This document shows positions 1-6,985 of a stretch of DNA of 45,789 bases, piece by piece. The stretch spans positions 1 through 45,789 of the forward strand of contig VGSW01000010.1 of NCBI GenBank assembly GCA_016874915.1, given 5' to 3'. Within the stretch, counting starts at the first letter, position 1. Every line of letters begins with the position of its first letter. Made by a program: the position numbers and the translations under genes. The notes beneath the pieces were generated by a model. That model made no database searches. It was given only the letters and a program-made list of their open reading frames with translations, and was not told where the DNA came from. Source of the DNA: Deltaproteobacteria bacterium. Its GTDB lineage: Bacteria > Desulfobacterota > Desulfobaccia > Desulfobaccales > 0-14-0-80-60-11.

Positions 1-165
1 CAAACCCCCTCCCCCAACCCCTTATGGGGAAGGGGCACGGCACGCCGTGCCCCTACAGGGCCAGAAAAAAGGCGATGATTGTTCTAATGACTTGCGGCAA
101 TCATCAGACCCGGATAATAGGGGCACGGAGGGCTGTGCCCCTTCCGCCGCGAAGGCGGAAGCCAC
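1..165. repeat. Palindromic repeat block read in frame by queA
   Basis: The block begins with the C-rich tail (ccccctcccccaacccctta) seen in other gaps. It then has three stem-loops: 32-41 with 44-53 (ggggcacggc/gccgtgcccc), 120-126 with 135-141 (ggggcac/gtgcccc) and 142-148 with 154-160 (ttccgcc/ggcggaa). It precedes recognisable QueA sequence with no stop in the QueA frame. Confidence 0.7.
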
Positions 166-904
166 TTACCGAGGGCGGTTGAAAAAGGGGCAGGTACTGA
201 AATTCGGTCCGACCCTGGAAGGCGAAGTGGTATCCCTGCCTCAACCGGGGGTGGCCGAGGTGCGGTTTTTCTCTTTAAATGGGGATGTCCGCCGGGCCAT
301 TGAGCAGGCCGGGGAAGTGCCCCTGCCCCCTTATATCCGGCGGGGCGCGGCGGAGGAAGACCGGGAGCGCTATCAGACAGTTTACGCCGCCCGGCCAGGA
401 GCCATCGCCTGCCCCACCGCGGGGCTGCATTTCACTGAGGCAATGCTGGCAAATCTGGCGGCCAAGAGTATTGAGACGGTCAGCGTCACCCTGCACGTGG
501 GGCCGGGGACTTTTAAACCGGTGAAGCACTTAGATTACACCCGCCACCGGATGGAACCGGAATATTTTGAGCTGTCGGAGGAGGCCGTGGCCCGGCTCAA
601 CACGGCCAGAGAGCAAGGAAAGCGCCTTACCGCGGTGGGCACCACCAGCGTCCGGGTGCTGGAACATTGCGCCAGCCCGAGAGGATTTATTCCGCAAAAA
701 GGCTGGTGCGGTTTATACATTTATCCCGGCTACCGTTTCAACGCGGTGGACCGGATGCTCACCAATTTTCATTTGCCCCGGTCCACCCTGCTGCTCTTGG
801 TGTGCGCTTTTACCGGGCGGGATTTGATTTTGCGGGCGTATGAGGAGGCGGTAAGGGAAAAGTACCGATTTTACAGCTATGGCGATTGCATGTTGATAAT
901 TTAA
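1..904 (+). CDS. queA: S-adenosylmethionine:tRNA ribosyltransferase-isomerase QueA, 5'-partial
   Basis: QueA transfers and isomerises the ribosyl group of AdoMet onto 7-aminomethyl-7-deazaguanine at the tRNA wobble position, giving epoxyqueuosine. The reading frame is open from the left edge, so the N-terminal part lies outside the window. From about base 165 the protein matches the family: a KKGQVLKFGP strand region, PLPPYI, YQTVYA, PGAIACPTAGLHFTE, VTLHVGPGTFKPV, VGTTSVRVLE, LTNFHLPRSTLL and the terminal EKYRFYSYGD. Bases 1-165 do not look like QueA. They hold three palindromes also seen in the intergenic repeats of this region, yet the frame stays open. A GTG at 47 could be called as a start but lies inside the repeat and would give a protein lacking domain I, so a repeat insertion in a longer gene is preferred. 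tgt follows. Confidence 0.85.
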   Translation, partial: KPPPPTPYGEGARHAVPLQGQKKGDDCSNDLRQSSDPDNRGTEGCAPSAAKAEATYRGRLKKGQVLKFGPTLEGEVVSLPQPGVAEVRFFSLNGDVRRAIEQAGEVPLPPYIRRGAAEEDRERYQTVYAARPGAIACPTAGLHFTEAMLANLAAKSIETVSVTLHVGPGTFKPVKHLDYTRHRMEPEYFELSEEAVARLNTAREQGKRLTAVGTTSVRVLEHCASPRGFIPQKGWCGLYIYPGYRFNAVDRMLTNFHLPRSTLLLLVCAFTGRDLILRAYEEAVREKYRFYSYGDCMLII

Positions 905-995
905 GGTCGCCCCTGCTTAGGGGATTGGGGGAGGGGGTGCGGGGGAGGGGGCAAGGGCGGGCGCCCTTGGCCCCCTCCCCCACATACTCAACCAA
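905..995. repeat. G/C-rich palindromic repeat between queA and tgt
   Basis: This is a G-run/C-run stem-loop (gggggagggggcaagggc pairing with gcccttggccccctccccc), of the same family as the blocks at 4934, 27200 and 40782. It occupies almost the whole gap and leaves no clear ribosome-binding site for tgt. Confidence 0.7.
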
Positions 996-2120
996 ATGTT
1001 TAGTTTTCAGCTCATCAAAGCCCAAGGCCCGGGGGGGCCGAGGGTGGGGGAAATGCTTCTGGCCCGGGGGGTGGTGGCGACCCCGGCCTTCATGCCCGTG
1101 GGGACTCTTGGCACTGTCAAATCTTTGACTCCGGAAGAGCTGCAGGAGTTGGGGGCCGACATTATTCTGGGGAACATCTATCACCTTTACTTAAGGCCCG
1201 GGGTGGAGGTGATCGCGGCGCTGGGGGGGCTGCACCGCTTCATGAACTGGGACGGCCCCATCTTGACGGATTCCGGGGGCTACCAGATTTTCAGCCTGGC
1301 GCCTTTCCGCACCATCACGGAAGAAGGGGTGACCTTCCGGTCCCACCTGGACGGCTCGCAGCATTTCCTGGACCCGGAGAAGGTAGTGGCCCTGCAGGAA
1401 GCCATCGGGGTGGACATCGCCATCTGCCTGGACGAATGTCCGGGGTATCCGGCCCCGGAGGCCGAGGTTCACCAGGCGGCGGCCCGCACCTTGAGGTGGG
1501 CCCAACGGTCTCTTAAAGCCCGGCGGCGGGAAGAAACGGCCCTGTTCGCGGTGGTCCAGGGAGGGATGATTTCCACATTAAGAAAAGAGCAGGCCCAGGC
1601 CTTCCGGGAGCTGGATTTTGACGGCTACGCCCTGGGGGGCCTGAGCGTGGGAGAGGAAAAGGACCTGACCCTGGCCATGGTGGAGGCCACCACTCCGGAA
1701 CTCCCCCAGGATAAGCCCCGGTATCTCATGGGGGTGGGCACGCCGGAGGACCTGGTGGAGGGCGTGGCCCGGGGGGTGGACCTGTTCGACTGCGTGCTGC
1801 CCACCCGCAACGGCAGAAACGGCATGGCTTTTACCAGTTTCGGGCGGGTGGTGATAAAAAACGCGGCGCACACCCAGGACCCCCGGCCCCTGGATGAGGC
1901 GTGCGGCTGCTACACCTGCCGTCATTATTCCCGAGCTTACCTGAGGCATCTCTTCATATCTCGGGAGCTTTTGGCTTATCGCCTTTTCACGCTGCATAAT
2001 TTATACTACTATCTTGACCTTATGACCCGGATGCGGCAGGCTGCGGCCCAAGGCCGCTTTGCCGATTTTCGCCGGGAGTTCTATCAAAACCGACTGGAGG
2101 GAGGTAACTCAAGTGGTTAG
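996..2120 (+). CDS. tgt: tRNA-guanine transglycosylase (Tgt)
   Basis: Tgt exchanges the wobble guanine of GUN-anticodon tRNAs for preQ1, the step before QueA in queuosine synthesis. The 374-residue length is normal for the bacterial enzyme. The N-terminus (MFSFQLIKA, then TPAFMPVGT) starts where the family starts. Visible motifs are DSGGYQIFS, LDECPGYP, VVQGG, GGLSVGE and FDCVLPTRNGRNG, whose Asp265 corresponds to the catalytic nucleophile. The zinc ligands are Cys303, Cys305, Cys308 and His334. The ATG at 996 has no obvious Shine-Dalgarno because a repeat lies directly upstream. The gene overlaps the yajC start by 8 bases, which suggests coupling. It forms a queA-tgt-yajC unit. Confidence 0.96.
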   Translation: MFSFQLIKAQGPGGPRVGEMLLARGVVATPAFMPVGTLGTVKSLTPEELQELGADIILGNIYHLYLRPGVEVIAALGGLHRFMNWDGPILTDSGGYQIFSLAPFRTITEEGVTFRSHLDGSQHFLDPEKVVALQEAIGVDIAICLDECPGYPAPEAEVHQAAARTLRWAQRSLKARRREETALFAVVQGGMISTLRKEQAQAFRELDFDGYALGGLSVGEEKDLTLAMVEATTPELPQDKPRYLMGVGTPEDLVEGVARGVDLFDCVLPTRNGRNGMAFTSFGRVVIKNAAHTQDPRPLDEACGCYTCRHYSRAYLRHLFISRELLAYRLFTLHNLYYYLDLMTRMRQAAAQGRFADFRREFYQNRLEGGNSSG

Positions 2121-2424
2121 TTGGGCATATGCCGCCCAGGGCGGCGGGGCCACGGACAGTCCCATGTGGACCTTCGTGGTGCCCATGTTGTTAATGGTGG
2201 GGATTTTTTATTTCCTTTTGATCCGGCCCCAACAGAAAAAGGCCAAGGAACACAAAGCGCTCCTGGACAACCTGAAGCGGGGGGACCGGGTAATCACCAA
2301 CGGCGGGATCCTCGGCACCATCATCACCATTGATGACCAGATCGTCAGCCTGGAAGTGGCTGATAAGGTCAAGATCGAGGTTGCTAGGCCGTACATTGCC
2401 GGGTTCGCACCTAAAAAGAGTTAA
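2113..2424 (+). CDS. yajC: Preprotein translocase subunit YajC
   Basis: YajC is the small membrane subunit associated with SecDF and the Sec holotranslocon. The product has 103 residues with one N-terminal membrane segment (FVVPMLLMVGIFYFLLIRPQ). The family signature IRPQQKK follows, then a soluble beta domain with LKRGDRVITNGGILGTI. I chose the GTG at 2113 because a GGAGGGAGGT site lies about 8 bases upstream; an in-frame start at 2059 lies inside tgt and adds non-homologous residues. In many relatives secD and secF come next. Here the gene is followed by about 300 bases of repeats and a dynamin-like gene. Confidence 0.93.
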   Translation: MVSWAYAAQGGGATDSPMWTFVVPMLLMVGIFYFLLIRPQQKKAKEHKALLDNLKRGDRVITNGGILGTIITIDDQIVSLEVADKVKIEVARPYIAGFAPKKS

Positions 2425-2728
2425 TTGTGAAGGTTTAAATAGGAAAAGGAGAGGGGTTAAAAGGTTAAAAGGGGAAGAGGGTAAAATGGGGAAAGGGTAA
2501 AGATTATTCCTTAACTTTTTTTAACCTCTTAACCTCTTAACCTTTTCCCCTTTTTCCCCCAGCCCCTTTGATCATGTTATTACTCGGAGCGGAAAATGGA
2601 TTACCTTCACCCCCACCCCAGCCCTCCCCCCTCAAGGGGGAGGGGGCAAAAGGAAGGAACTTCTCTAATGCTCCGAGTAATAATTATGATCCGATTACAA
2701 TGCCCTTAATAATTAAAGGAGGTCGTTG
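2425..2728. repeat. Repeat-filled gap after yajC with a terminal-inverted-repeat element
   Basis: Bases about 2440-2560 hold a purine-rich tract (ggttaaaaggttaaaagg) and its pyrimidine-rich complement (cctcttaacctcttaacc), which can fold back. Bases 2570-2691 form a small element. The left arm (2570-2590) and right arm (2670-2691) share gctccgagtaataa exactly in inverted orientation plus an outer atgatc. They flank a C-run/G-run core centred on cccccctcaagggggaggg. No gene was seen. An AAGGAGGT site at 2716-2723 serves the next gene. Confidence 0.65.
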
Positions 2729-4999
2729 GTGACCGTTCCCCCACCCCTCCAGGACCTGGGCCGGGAGATTCCGCGGCTCCAGGAACTGGTCCGGGAATGG
2801 CTGGATCTCTTTCCCCAGGCCGAGGGACAGGGCCGGCACTGGTTCAAAGTGCTCTCCCAGGTCCAGGCCCACGCCGCCGAGGACCTCTGCCGGGTGGCAG
2901 TGGTGGGCGCGGTGAAGTCGGGGAAGAGCACGGCCATCAACGCCCTGGTGGGCCAGGACCTGCTGCGCCGGGGCGCGGGGATACTCACTGCCATGATCAC
3001 CCGGGTGCAGCCGGGGGAGCCTCAGGCGGTCCTGCAATTTAAGGACTGGGGTGAGATCAACGGGGAAATCAACCGGGCCTTGGGACTGCTTCCCAGTTCC
3101 CGCCTGAAGGAGCGTGCTGCGCCCTTTGACCTCCGGCGGGCCGAAGACCGGGACCTGTTGACCCAGGTCCTGTCCGACGCCGAAGTGGAGAATCTTTGGG
3201 GGGAAGGGAGCCTGGACCCCAACTATCTCCTGCTGAAGTCGTACCTGGAAGGCTACGGCCTGGTGCAGGAGATACTGGCCAGTTCCGGTAATCTGACCCT
3301 GAAAGGCTCTGCCCTGGCCCGCCATGGCGAGATGGTGACCCGGGAAGCCACCGCGGTCTTTTTAAAAGATGCACTGCTGACCGTACCTTTTCCCTGGGAG
3401 GCCGGGGGCATGGAACTGGGGGACTGCCAGGGGAGCGACTCCCCCATTCCCCAGCATCTGGCCCAGGTGCTGGCCTACCTGGTGAAATCCGACCTGGTGT
3501 TGTATGTGGTCAGCTCCCGGGTGGGGCTGCGCCAGGCAGACTTTCAGTTTCTGAGGGAGCTCAAACGCATGGGGCTGCTGCCCCATATCTTTTTTCTCCT
3601 CAACCTGGACCTGGGGGAGCATAGTTCGCTGGCGGAAGCGGCCCGGCTCCGGGACCGGGTGGTCCAGGAACTGGCCATGTGGCAGCCGGACCCCAGGATT
3701 TACGCTTTTTCCGCCCTCCAATTGCTCCTGGAGCGCCGCCGGACCAAGGGCGAAGGGCTGGACCCCCGGGAAGCCGCGCTGCTGTCGGTATGGGAGGTGG
3801 TGCCGGAGTCCTCGGCCTATTCCCGGAAGGAAGCCGCCCGGTTTGAAGAACACCTCAAGGCCGCGGTCCGGGACCTGCGCACCCGGCGCCTGGCCGGAGG
3901 GACTCTCGCCCAGGTGCTGATGGCGGTTCGGGGGCTTAGGGAACAGGCGGAGCTGACCCGGGACTTCCTGGGGCAGGATCTGGGGGCCATTCAGGAGATG
4001 CAGCGGCGTCTGGAAGGCCGGCAGCAACCTTTGAAAGCCACGCTGGCCAGCCTCCATCAAACCCTGGAGGGGGCCGGGAGCCGCCTTAAAAAGGTCCTGA
4101 GAGACCGGGTGACCTCCTTGATGGACACCCACCGGGGCCAGGTGGGCGCGGCTCTCGTGGGATTCATCCGAAACTACGAGCCCGAGTGGGACCGGCTGGC
4201 GCCCCCGGAGGCGGCCGCGGCCCAGTTCCGTTCGGCCCTGTACAAACTGTTTCAGGACTTGGTCACCGAACTGGACCGCTACGTGAGCGCCGAGGTCAAC
4301 GTGGTGGTGGTGGAATTCGTCCAGGCCCAGGAGGAATGGCTGCGTCAGGAGCTGTCCCGGGTGGGGGCGCCCCTGCTGCTGTCCCTGCAAGAGTCCTTGA
4401 CCCTGTATTACCGGGAGATGGCCGAACTTGGCCTGGCGGCGGCGCCTCCGGCGCTGGAGACGGGGCGCCCTCTACGCCCCCCGGACCTGGATCTGCCTCT
4501 CTTTCAGCTTCAAACGGACCCGGGGTGGTGGCTGGCCGGGGAAGTCTGGGTCCTGTCCGGAGTGGGGTTCCTGAGCCGGGCCTGGGAGGCCCTGAAGCGC
4601 CGCCTGAAGCTGGCGGGCGAGACGGAGCCCCGGCGCCAGGTGCTCAAGGGCCTGAACCGGGCCTTGAAAACCATCAAGAAATGGCTTAACGAACAGGTGC
4701 GGATGCAGTTGGTGGATTTCGGGGAGCGCCTGAAATTCCGGTTTTTCTTTCCCCTGGTGGAGCGGTGGCTGAAAGAGCAGGAAGCGGCACTGGACGACGC
4801 TCTGGGGTCGCTGCTAACCGACCTGGAAGGCATGGCCGCGGCGGCGCACCTGGAAGAAGAAGAACGGGCCGTGCGACGGCGGAGGTTGGAGGAGCTGATT
4901 CCGAGGGTGAAGGGGATCGAGGAGAAATTTTCCGGGAAAGGGGGCCAGGGGCAGATGGCCCCTGCCCCCTTTCCCGGACCCCATCCCCCAACCCCTTAG
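2729..4999 (+). CDS. Dynamin-family GTPase
   Basis: This is a large (756-residue) bacterial dynamin-like GTPase, expected to act at membranes. The P-loop is GAVKSGKST near residue 60. A candidate switch threonine (ILTAMITR), a DCQG box and a FLLNLDLGE (G4-like) box follow. The second half is long, helical and charged, with a hydrophobic patch around residues 600-620 (WWLAGEVWVLSGVGFL) that could touch lipid. The GTG at 2729 sits 5 bases after AAGGAGGT; the TTG at 2726 is too close to that site. The last 21 residues (from GKGGQGQ) are encoded by a palindromic repeat that also supplies the stop, so the native C-terminus was probably near IEEKFS. The precise subfamily and cargo cannot be told from sequence. 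It lies between yajC and dprA. Confidence 0.82.
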   Translation: MTVPPPLQDLGREIPRLQELVREWLDLFPQAEGQGRHWFKVLSQVQAHAAEDLCRVAVVGAVKSGKSTAINALVGQDLLRRGAGILTAMITRVQPGEPQAVLQFKDWGEINGEINRALGLLPSSRLKERAAPFDLRRAEDRDLLTQVLSDAEVENLWGEGSLDPNYLLLKSYLEGYGLVQEILASSGNLTLKGSALARHGEMVTREATAVFLKDALLTVPFPWEAGGMELGDCQGSDSPIPQHLAQVLAYLVKSDLVLYVVSSRVGLRQADFQFLRELKRMGLLPHIFFLLNLDLGEHSSLAEAARLRDRVVQELAMWQPDPRIYAFSALQLLLERRRTKGEGLDPREAALLSVWEVVPESSAYSRKEAARFEEHLKAAVRDLRTRRLAGGTLAQVLMAVRGLREQAELTRDFLGQDLGAIQEMQRRLEGRQQPLKATLASLHQTLEGAGSRLKKVLRDRVTSLMDTHRGQVGAALVGFIRNYEPEWDRLAPPEAAAAQFRSALYKLFQDLVTELDRYVSAEVNVVVVEFVQAQEEWLRQELSRVGAPLLLSLQESLTLYYREMAELGLAAAPPALETGRPLRPPDLDLPLFQLQTDPGWWLAGEVWVLSGVGFLSRAWEALKRRLKLAGETEPRRQVLKGLNRALKTIKKWLNEQVRMQLVDFGERLKFRFFFPLVERWLKEQEAALDDALGSLLTDLEGMAAAAHLEEEERAVRRRRLEELIPRVKGIEEKFSGKGGQGQMAPAPFPGPHPPTP

Positions 5000-5137
5000 G
5001 GGCGAACCTTGTGTTCGCCCCGGGGTGAATACGAGATTCGCCCCTACAGGGGGTTGGGAGGGGAGGTTGAGGGGAAGGCGGGGGACCATTACGAAAAATT
5101 GTCCCCCGGCCTTCCCCTCAAGACCACCTGACAACCT
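4934..5137. repeat. Palindromic repeats covering the end of the dynamin-like gene and the gap to dprA
   Basis: Three units lie in a row. The first is a stem-loop with loop agat (ggccaggggc/gcccctgcccc) followed by the tcccccaacccctta tail. The second is a gggcgaac/gttcgccc palindrome with a gattcgcccctacaggggg continuation. The third is a gttgaggggaaggcgggggac...gtcccccggccttcccctcaa stem. The first unit is translated as the tail of the GTPase. Confidence 0.7.
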
Positions 5138-5152
5138 CAAAAAGGAGGCCGT

Positions 5153-6283
5153 TTGACCGAAAAACTCCCCTGGCTGGCCCTGCGGCGCATCCCCGGAGTG
5201 GGCCTGGTTTTGTTTCATCGCCTGGTGCAAGCTTTCGGCAGCCCTGCGGGGGTGTTCCAGGCCGCCCGGGAGGACCTGAGGTCTATCAAAGGGGTGAGCC
5301 CGGCCATGGCCCAGGCCATCGTTACTTTCCGTGATTGGGACCAGGTGGAGGCCCAGATTTCGCAGCTTAAGGCCCTGGGGGCGGAGATGCTCACCCATTC
5401 GGACCCGGGGTTCCCGGCGCGGCTGAAAGAAATTCCTTACGCGCCGCCCTTAATCTTTATAAGGGGAACATTAGAGGACGAGGACGCCCTGGCGGTGGCC
5501 TTGGTGGGCACCCGCACTCCCAGCTACTACGGCCTCAAGACTTGCCGGCGCCTGGCCGGGGCCTTGGCGGCCCGGGGGGTGACGGTGGTGAGCGGCCTGG
5601 CCCGGGGCATCGACACCGCGGCCCACCAAGGGGCATTGGAGAACAGCGGGCGCACTCTGGCGGTGCTGGGCTGCGGGTTGGACGTGGTCTATCCGCCGGA
5701 AAATAAGGAGCTGTACCGGAAAATTCCCGAGCAGGGGGCCTTGATCACGGAGTTTCCCCTGGGCACGCCCCCGGAGGCCCGGAATTTCCCGGTGCGCAAC
5801 CGCCTCATCAGCGGCCTCAGCCTGGCGGTGGTGGTGGTGGAAGCGGGGCTTCGGAGCGGCACCTCCATTACCGTGTCTTATGCTCTGGAACAGGGGCGGG
5901 AGGTTATGGCGGTCCCGGGAGCCATTGACTCGCCCACCAGCGTGGGGCCCCACCGCCTCATCCAGGAAGGGGCCAAGCTGGTGGCCGCGGTGGAGGATAT
6001 TTTGCAGGAATTGCCGGGGGTGAAAATGGTAAGGCCACCCGCCGCCGAACCCGCGGTTGGGCCTTTATTCTCCAGGGCAACGATTACGGCAGCCGCTCCG
6101 CCCTTACGCTTCCCGGCGGACGACCCATTGCTGCCCCTGTTAGGTTCGGAGCCGGTGCAACTGGAAGAACTGGTCCAGACCTCCCGCCTGCCCGCCGCGG
6201 AAGTCATGAGCCGCCTGACCATGCTGGAATTGCAGGGATTAATTAGGGAGTTACCGGGGAAGTGTTATGTGTTGGAGGGTTGA
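5153..6283 (+). CDS. dprA: DNA-processing protein DprA/Smf
   Basis: DprA binds incoming single-stranded DNA and loads RecA during transformation, and is also found in many bacteria without known competence. At 376 residues it has the standard layout. An N-terminal helix-hairpin-helix region (LRRIPGVG) comes first. The Rossmann-like core has VALVGTRTPSYYG, VVSGLARGIDTAAHQGAL, LAVLGCGLDVVYPPEN, LITEFPLG, FPVRNRLISGLS and VVEAGLRSGTSITVSYALEQGREV. A C-terminal winged-helix (DML1-like) segment ends LQGLIRELPGKCYVLEG. The TTG at 5153 is preceded by AAGGAGG at 5142-5148 with good spacing. Upstream is a repeat; downstream is a 450-base repeat-rich gap. Confidence 0.96.
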   Translation: MTEKLPWLALRRIPGVGLVLFHRLVQAFGSPAGVFQAAREDLRSIKGVSPAMAQAIVTFRDWDQVEAQISQLKALGAEMLTHSDPGFPARLKEIPYAPPLIFIRGTLEDEDALAVALVGTRTPSYYGLKTCRRLAGALAARGVTVVSGLARGIDTAAHQGALENSGRTLAVLGCGLDVVYPPENKELYRKIPEQGALITEFPLGTPPEARNFPVRNRLISGLSLAVVVVEAGLRSGTSITVSYALEQGREVMAVPGAIDSPTSVGPHRLIQEGAKLVAAVEDILQELPGVKMVRPPAAEPAVGPLFSRATITAAAPPLRFPADDPLLPLLGSEPVQLEELVQTSRLPAAEVMSRLTMLELQGLIRELPGKCYVLEG

Positions 6284-6586
6284 GGCGAGCCTGGTTTCTT
6301 AGCCAAGATGGCAATCCGGAGATGAATTATTATCGTTAGCAATAAAATGCCAGTTTATATTATAGAAAAACGTCATTTGCCGATAATAACAGTTAAAGCA
6401 CAGGCGGGACGCCTGTGCCACCAGGCTTTTTTCAGGATTGCGGGTTTATCGTTTTAGGCGGCTTCATTAGCCATTACAACATCTTGAATAGGCTTGCATT
6501 GATAGATTTAACCACCACTGCTAAAAGAGAATTGGTGGCACAGGCGTCCCGCCTGTGGGAAAGTCAATTAGTCAAATAAAGGGTGT
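6284..6586. repeat. Repeat-rich gap after dprA
   Basis: The gap holds two short stem-loops of the acaggcg...cgcctgt type, near 6399-6421 and 6538-6559, separated by AT-rich sequence. I see no convincing coding region. The first hairpin is followed after ten bases by a T-run (6428-6433), so it might aid termination of dprA, but it is not a clean intrinsic terminator. Confidence 0.5.
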
Positions 6587-6725
6587 CCACAGGCCAGAGG
6601 CCTGTGCTACTAATCTTCAATTTCTTATTTTTTGACAAAGATTTTGCATGTATCCGGTTGATCTTATTAAGTAATCAGTTCATTTTTTGAGTTTGGTTGC
6701 GGCCTCAGGCCGCGATGTGCCACTA
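6587..6725 (+). repeat. 139-bp dispersed element, copy 1
   Basis: The element begins with the hairpin acaggccagaggcctgt and ends with the hairpin gcggcctcaggccgc followed by gatgtgccacta. Between them is a conserved AT-rich core including ttgacaaagattttgcatg and attaagtaatcagtt. It is about 96% identical over 139 bases to the copy at 10927-11065. A third copy lies inverted at 38564-38702. Confidence 0.85.
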
Positions 6726-6735
6726 AGGGTTTTTT

Positions 6736-6963
6736 ATGAAAATTATCTATGATAGTGAAGTGGATGCTCTGTATATTCGTTTCCAGGAAACAACTGCAAC
6801 CACCCAGCATGTGGCTGAAGGGATCGCAGTGGATTATGACACAGAAGGACGGATTGCAGGCATAGAGATTCTTGATGCCCGGGAGCGATTGGGGGTTCCG
6901 GAGGTTTTTCGTCAGGTGGTACTGGAGGATATTGCCCTGGAACGACCAGCAGCTTTGAAATAA
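6736..6963 (+). CDS. DUF2283 family protein
   Basis: This is a 75-residue protein matching the DUF2283 pattern: MKIIYDSEVDALYIRF at the start, then GIAVDYDTEGRIAGIEILDA in the middle. The function of this family is unknown. Some members sit beside small DUF4258-type partners and have been suspected to be antitoxin-like; no such partner is present here. The ATG at 6736 has only a weak upstream AAGGG. It begins 11 bases after the 139-bp repeat, so that element probably contains or abuts its promoter region. topA follows after 22 bases. Confidence 0.8.
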   Translation: MKIIYDSEVDALYIRFQETTATTQHVAEGIAVDYDTEGRIAGIEILDARERLGVPEVFRQVVLEDIALERPAALK

Positions 6964-6985
6964 CGCGACAGCCAAGGAAACCTTT

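Noticed and set aside
47-165. GTG at 47 as the true start of queA
   Set aside because: It would begin inside a hairpin repeat with no ribosome-binding site and drop domain I. An open frame from the left edge is more consistent with an interrupted longer gene.
905-995. G-runs as functional G-quadruplex regulators of tgt
   Set aside because: The G-runs could form such structures, but the same block occurs after unrelated genes and in coding sequence, so a specific regulatory role is not supported.
3362-4390. 342-codon minus-strand frame opposite the dynamin-like gene
   Set aside because: It is Gln/His/Pro-rich shadow sequence; the plus-strand frame has the P-loop and a Shine-Dalgarno.
6610-6650. 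ttgaca in the 139-bp element as a promoter -35 box
   Set aside because: No acceptable -10 box lies 16-18 bases downstream, and the copies at 10927 and 38564 are not placed upstream of genes in the right direction.
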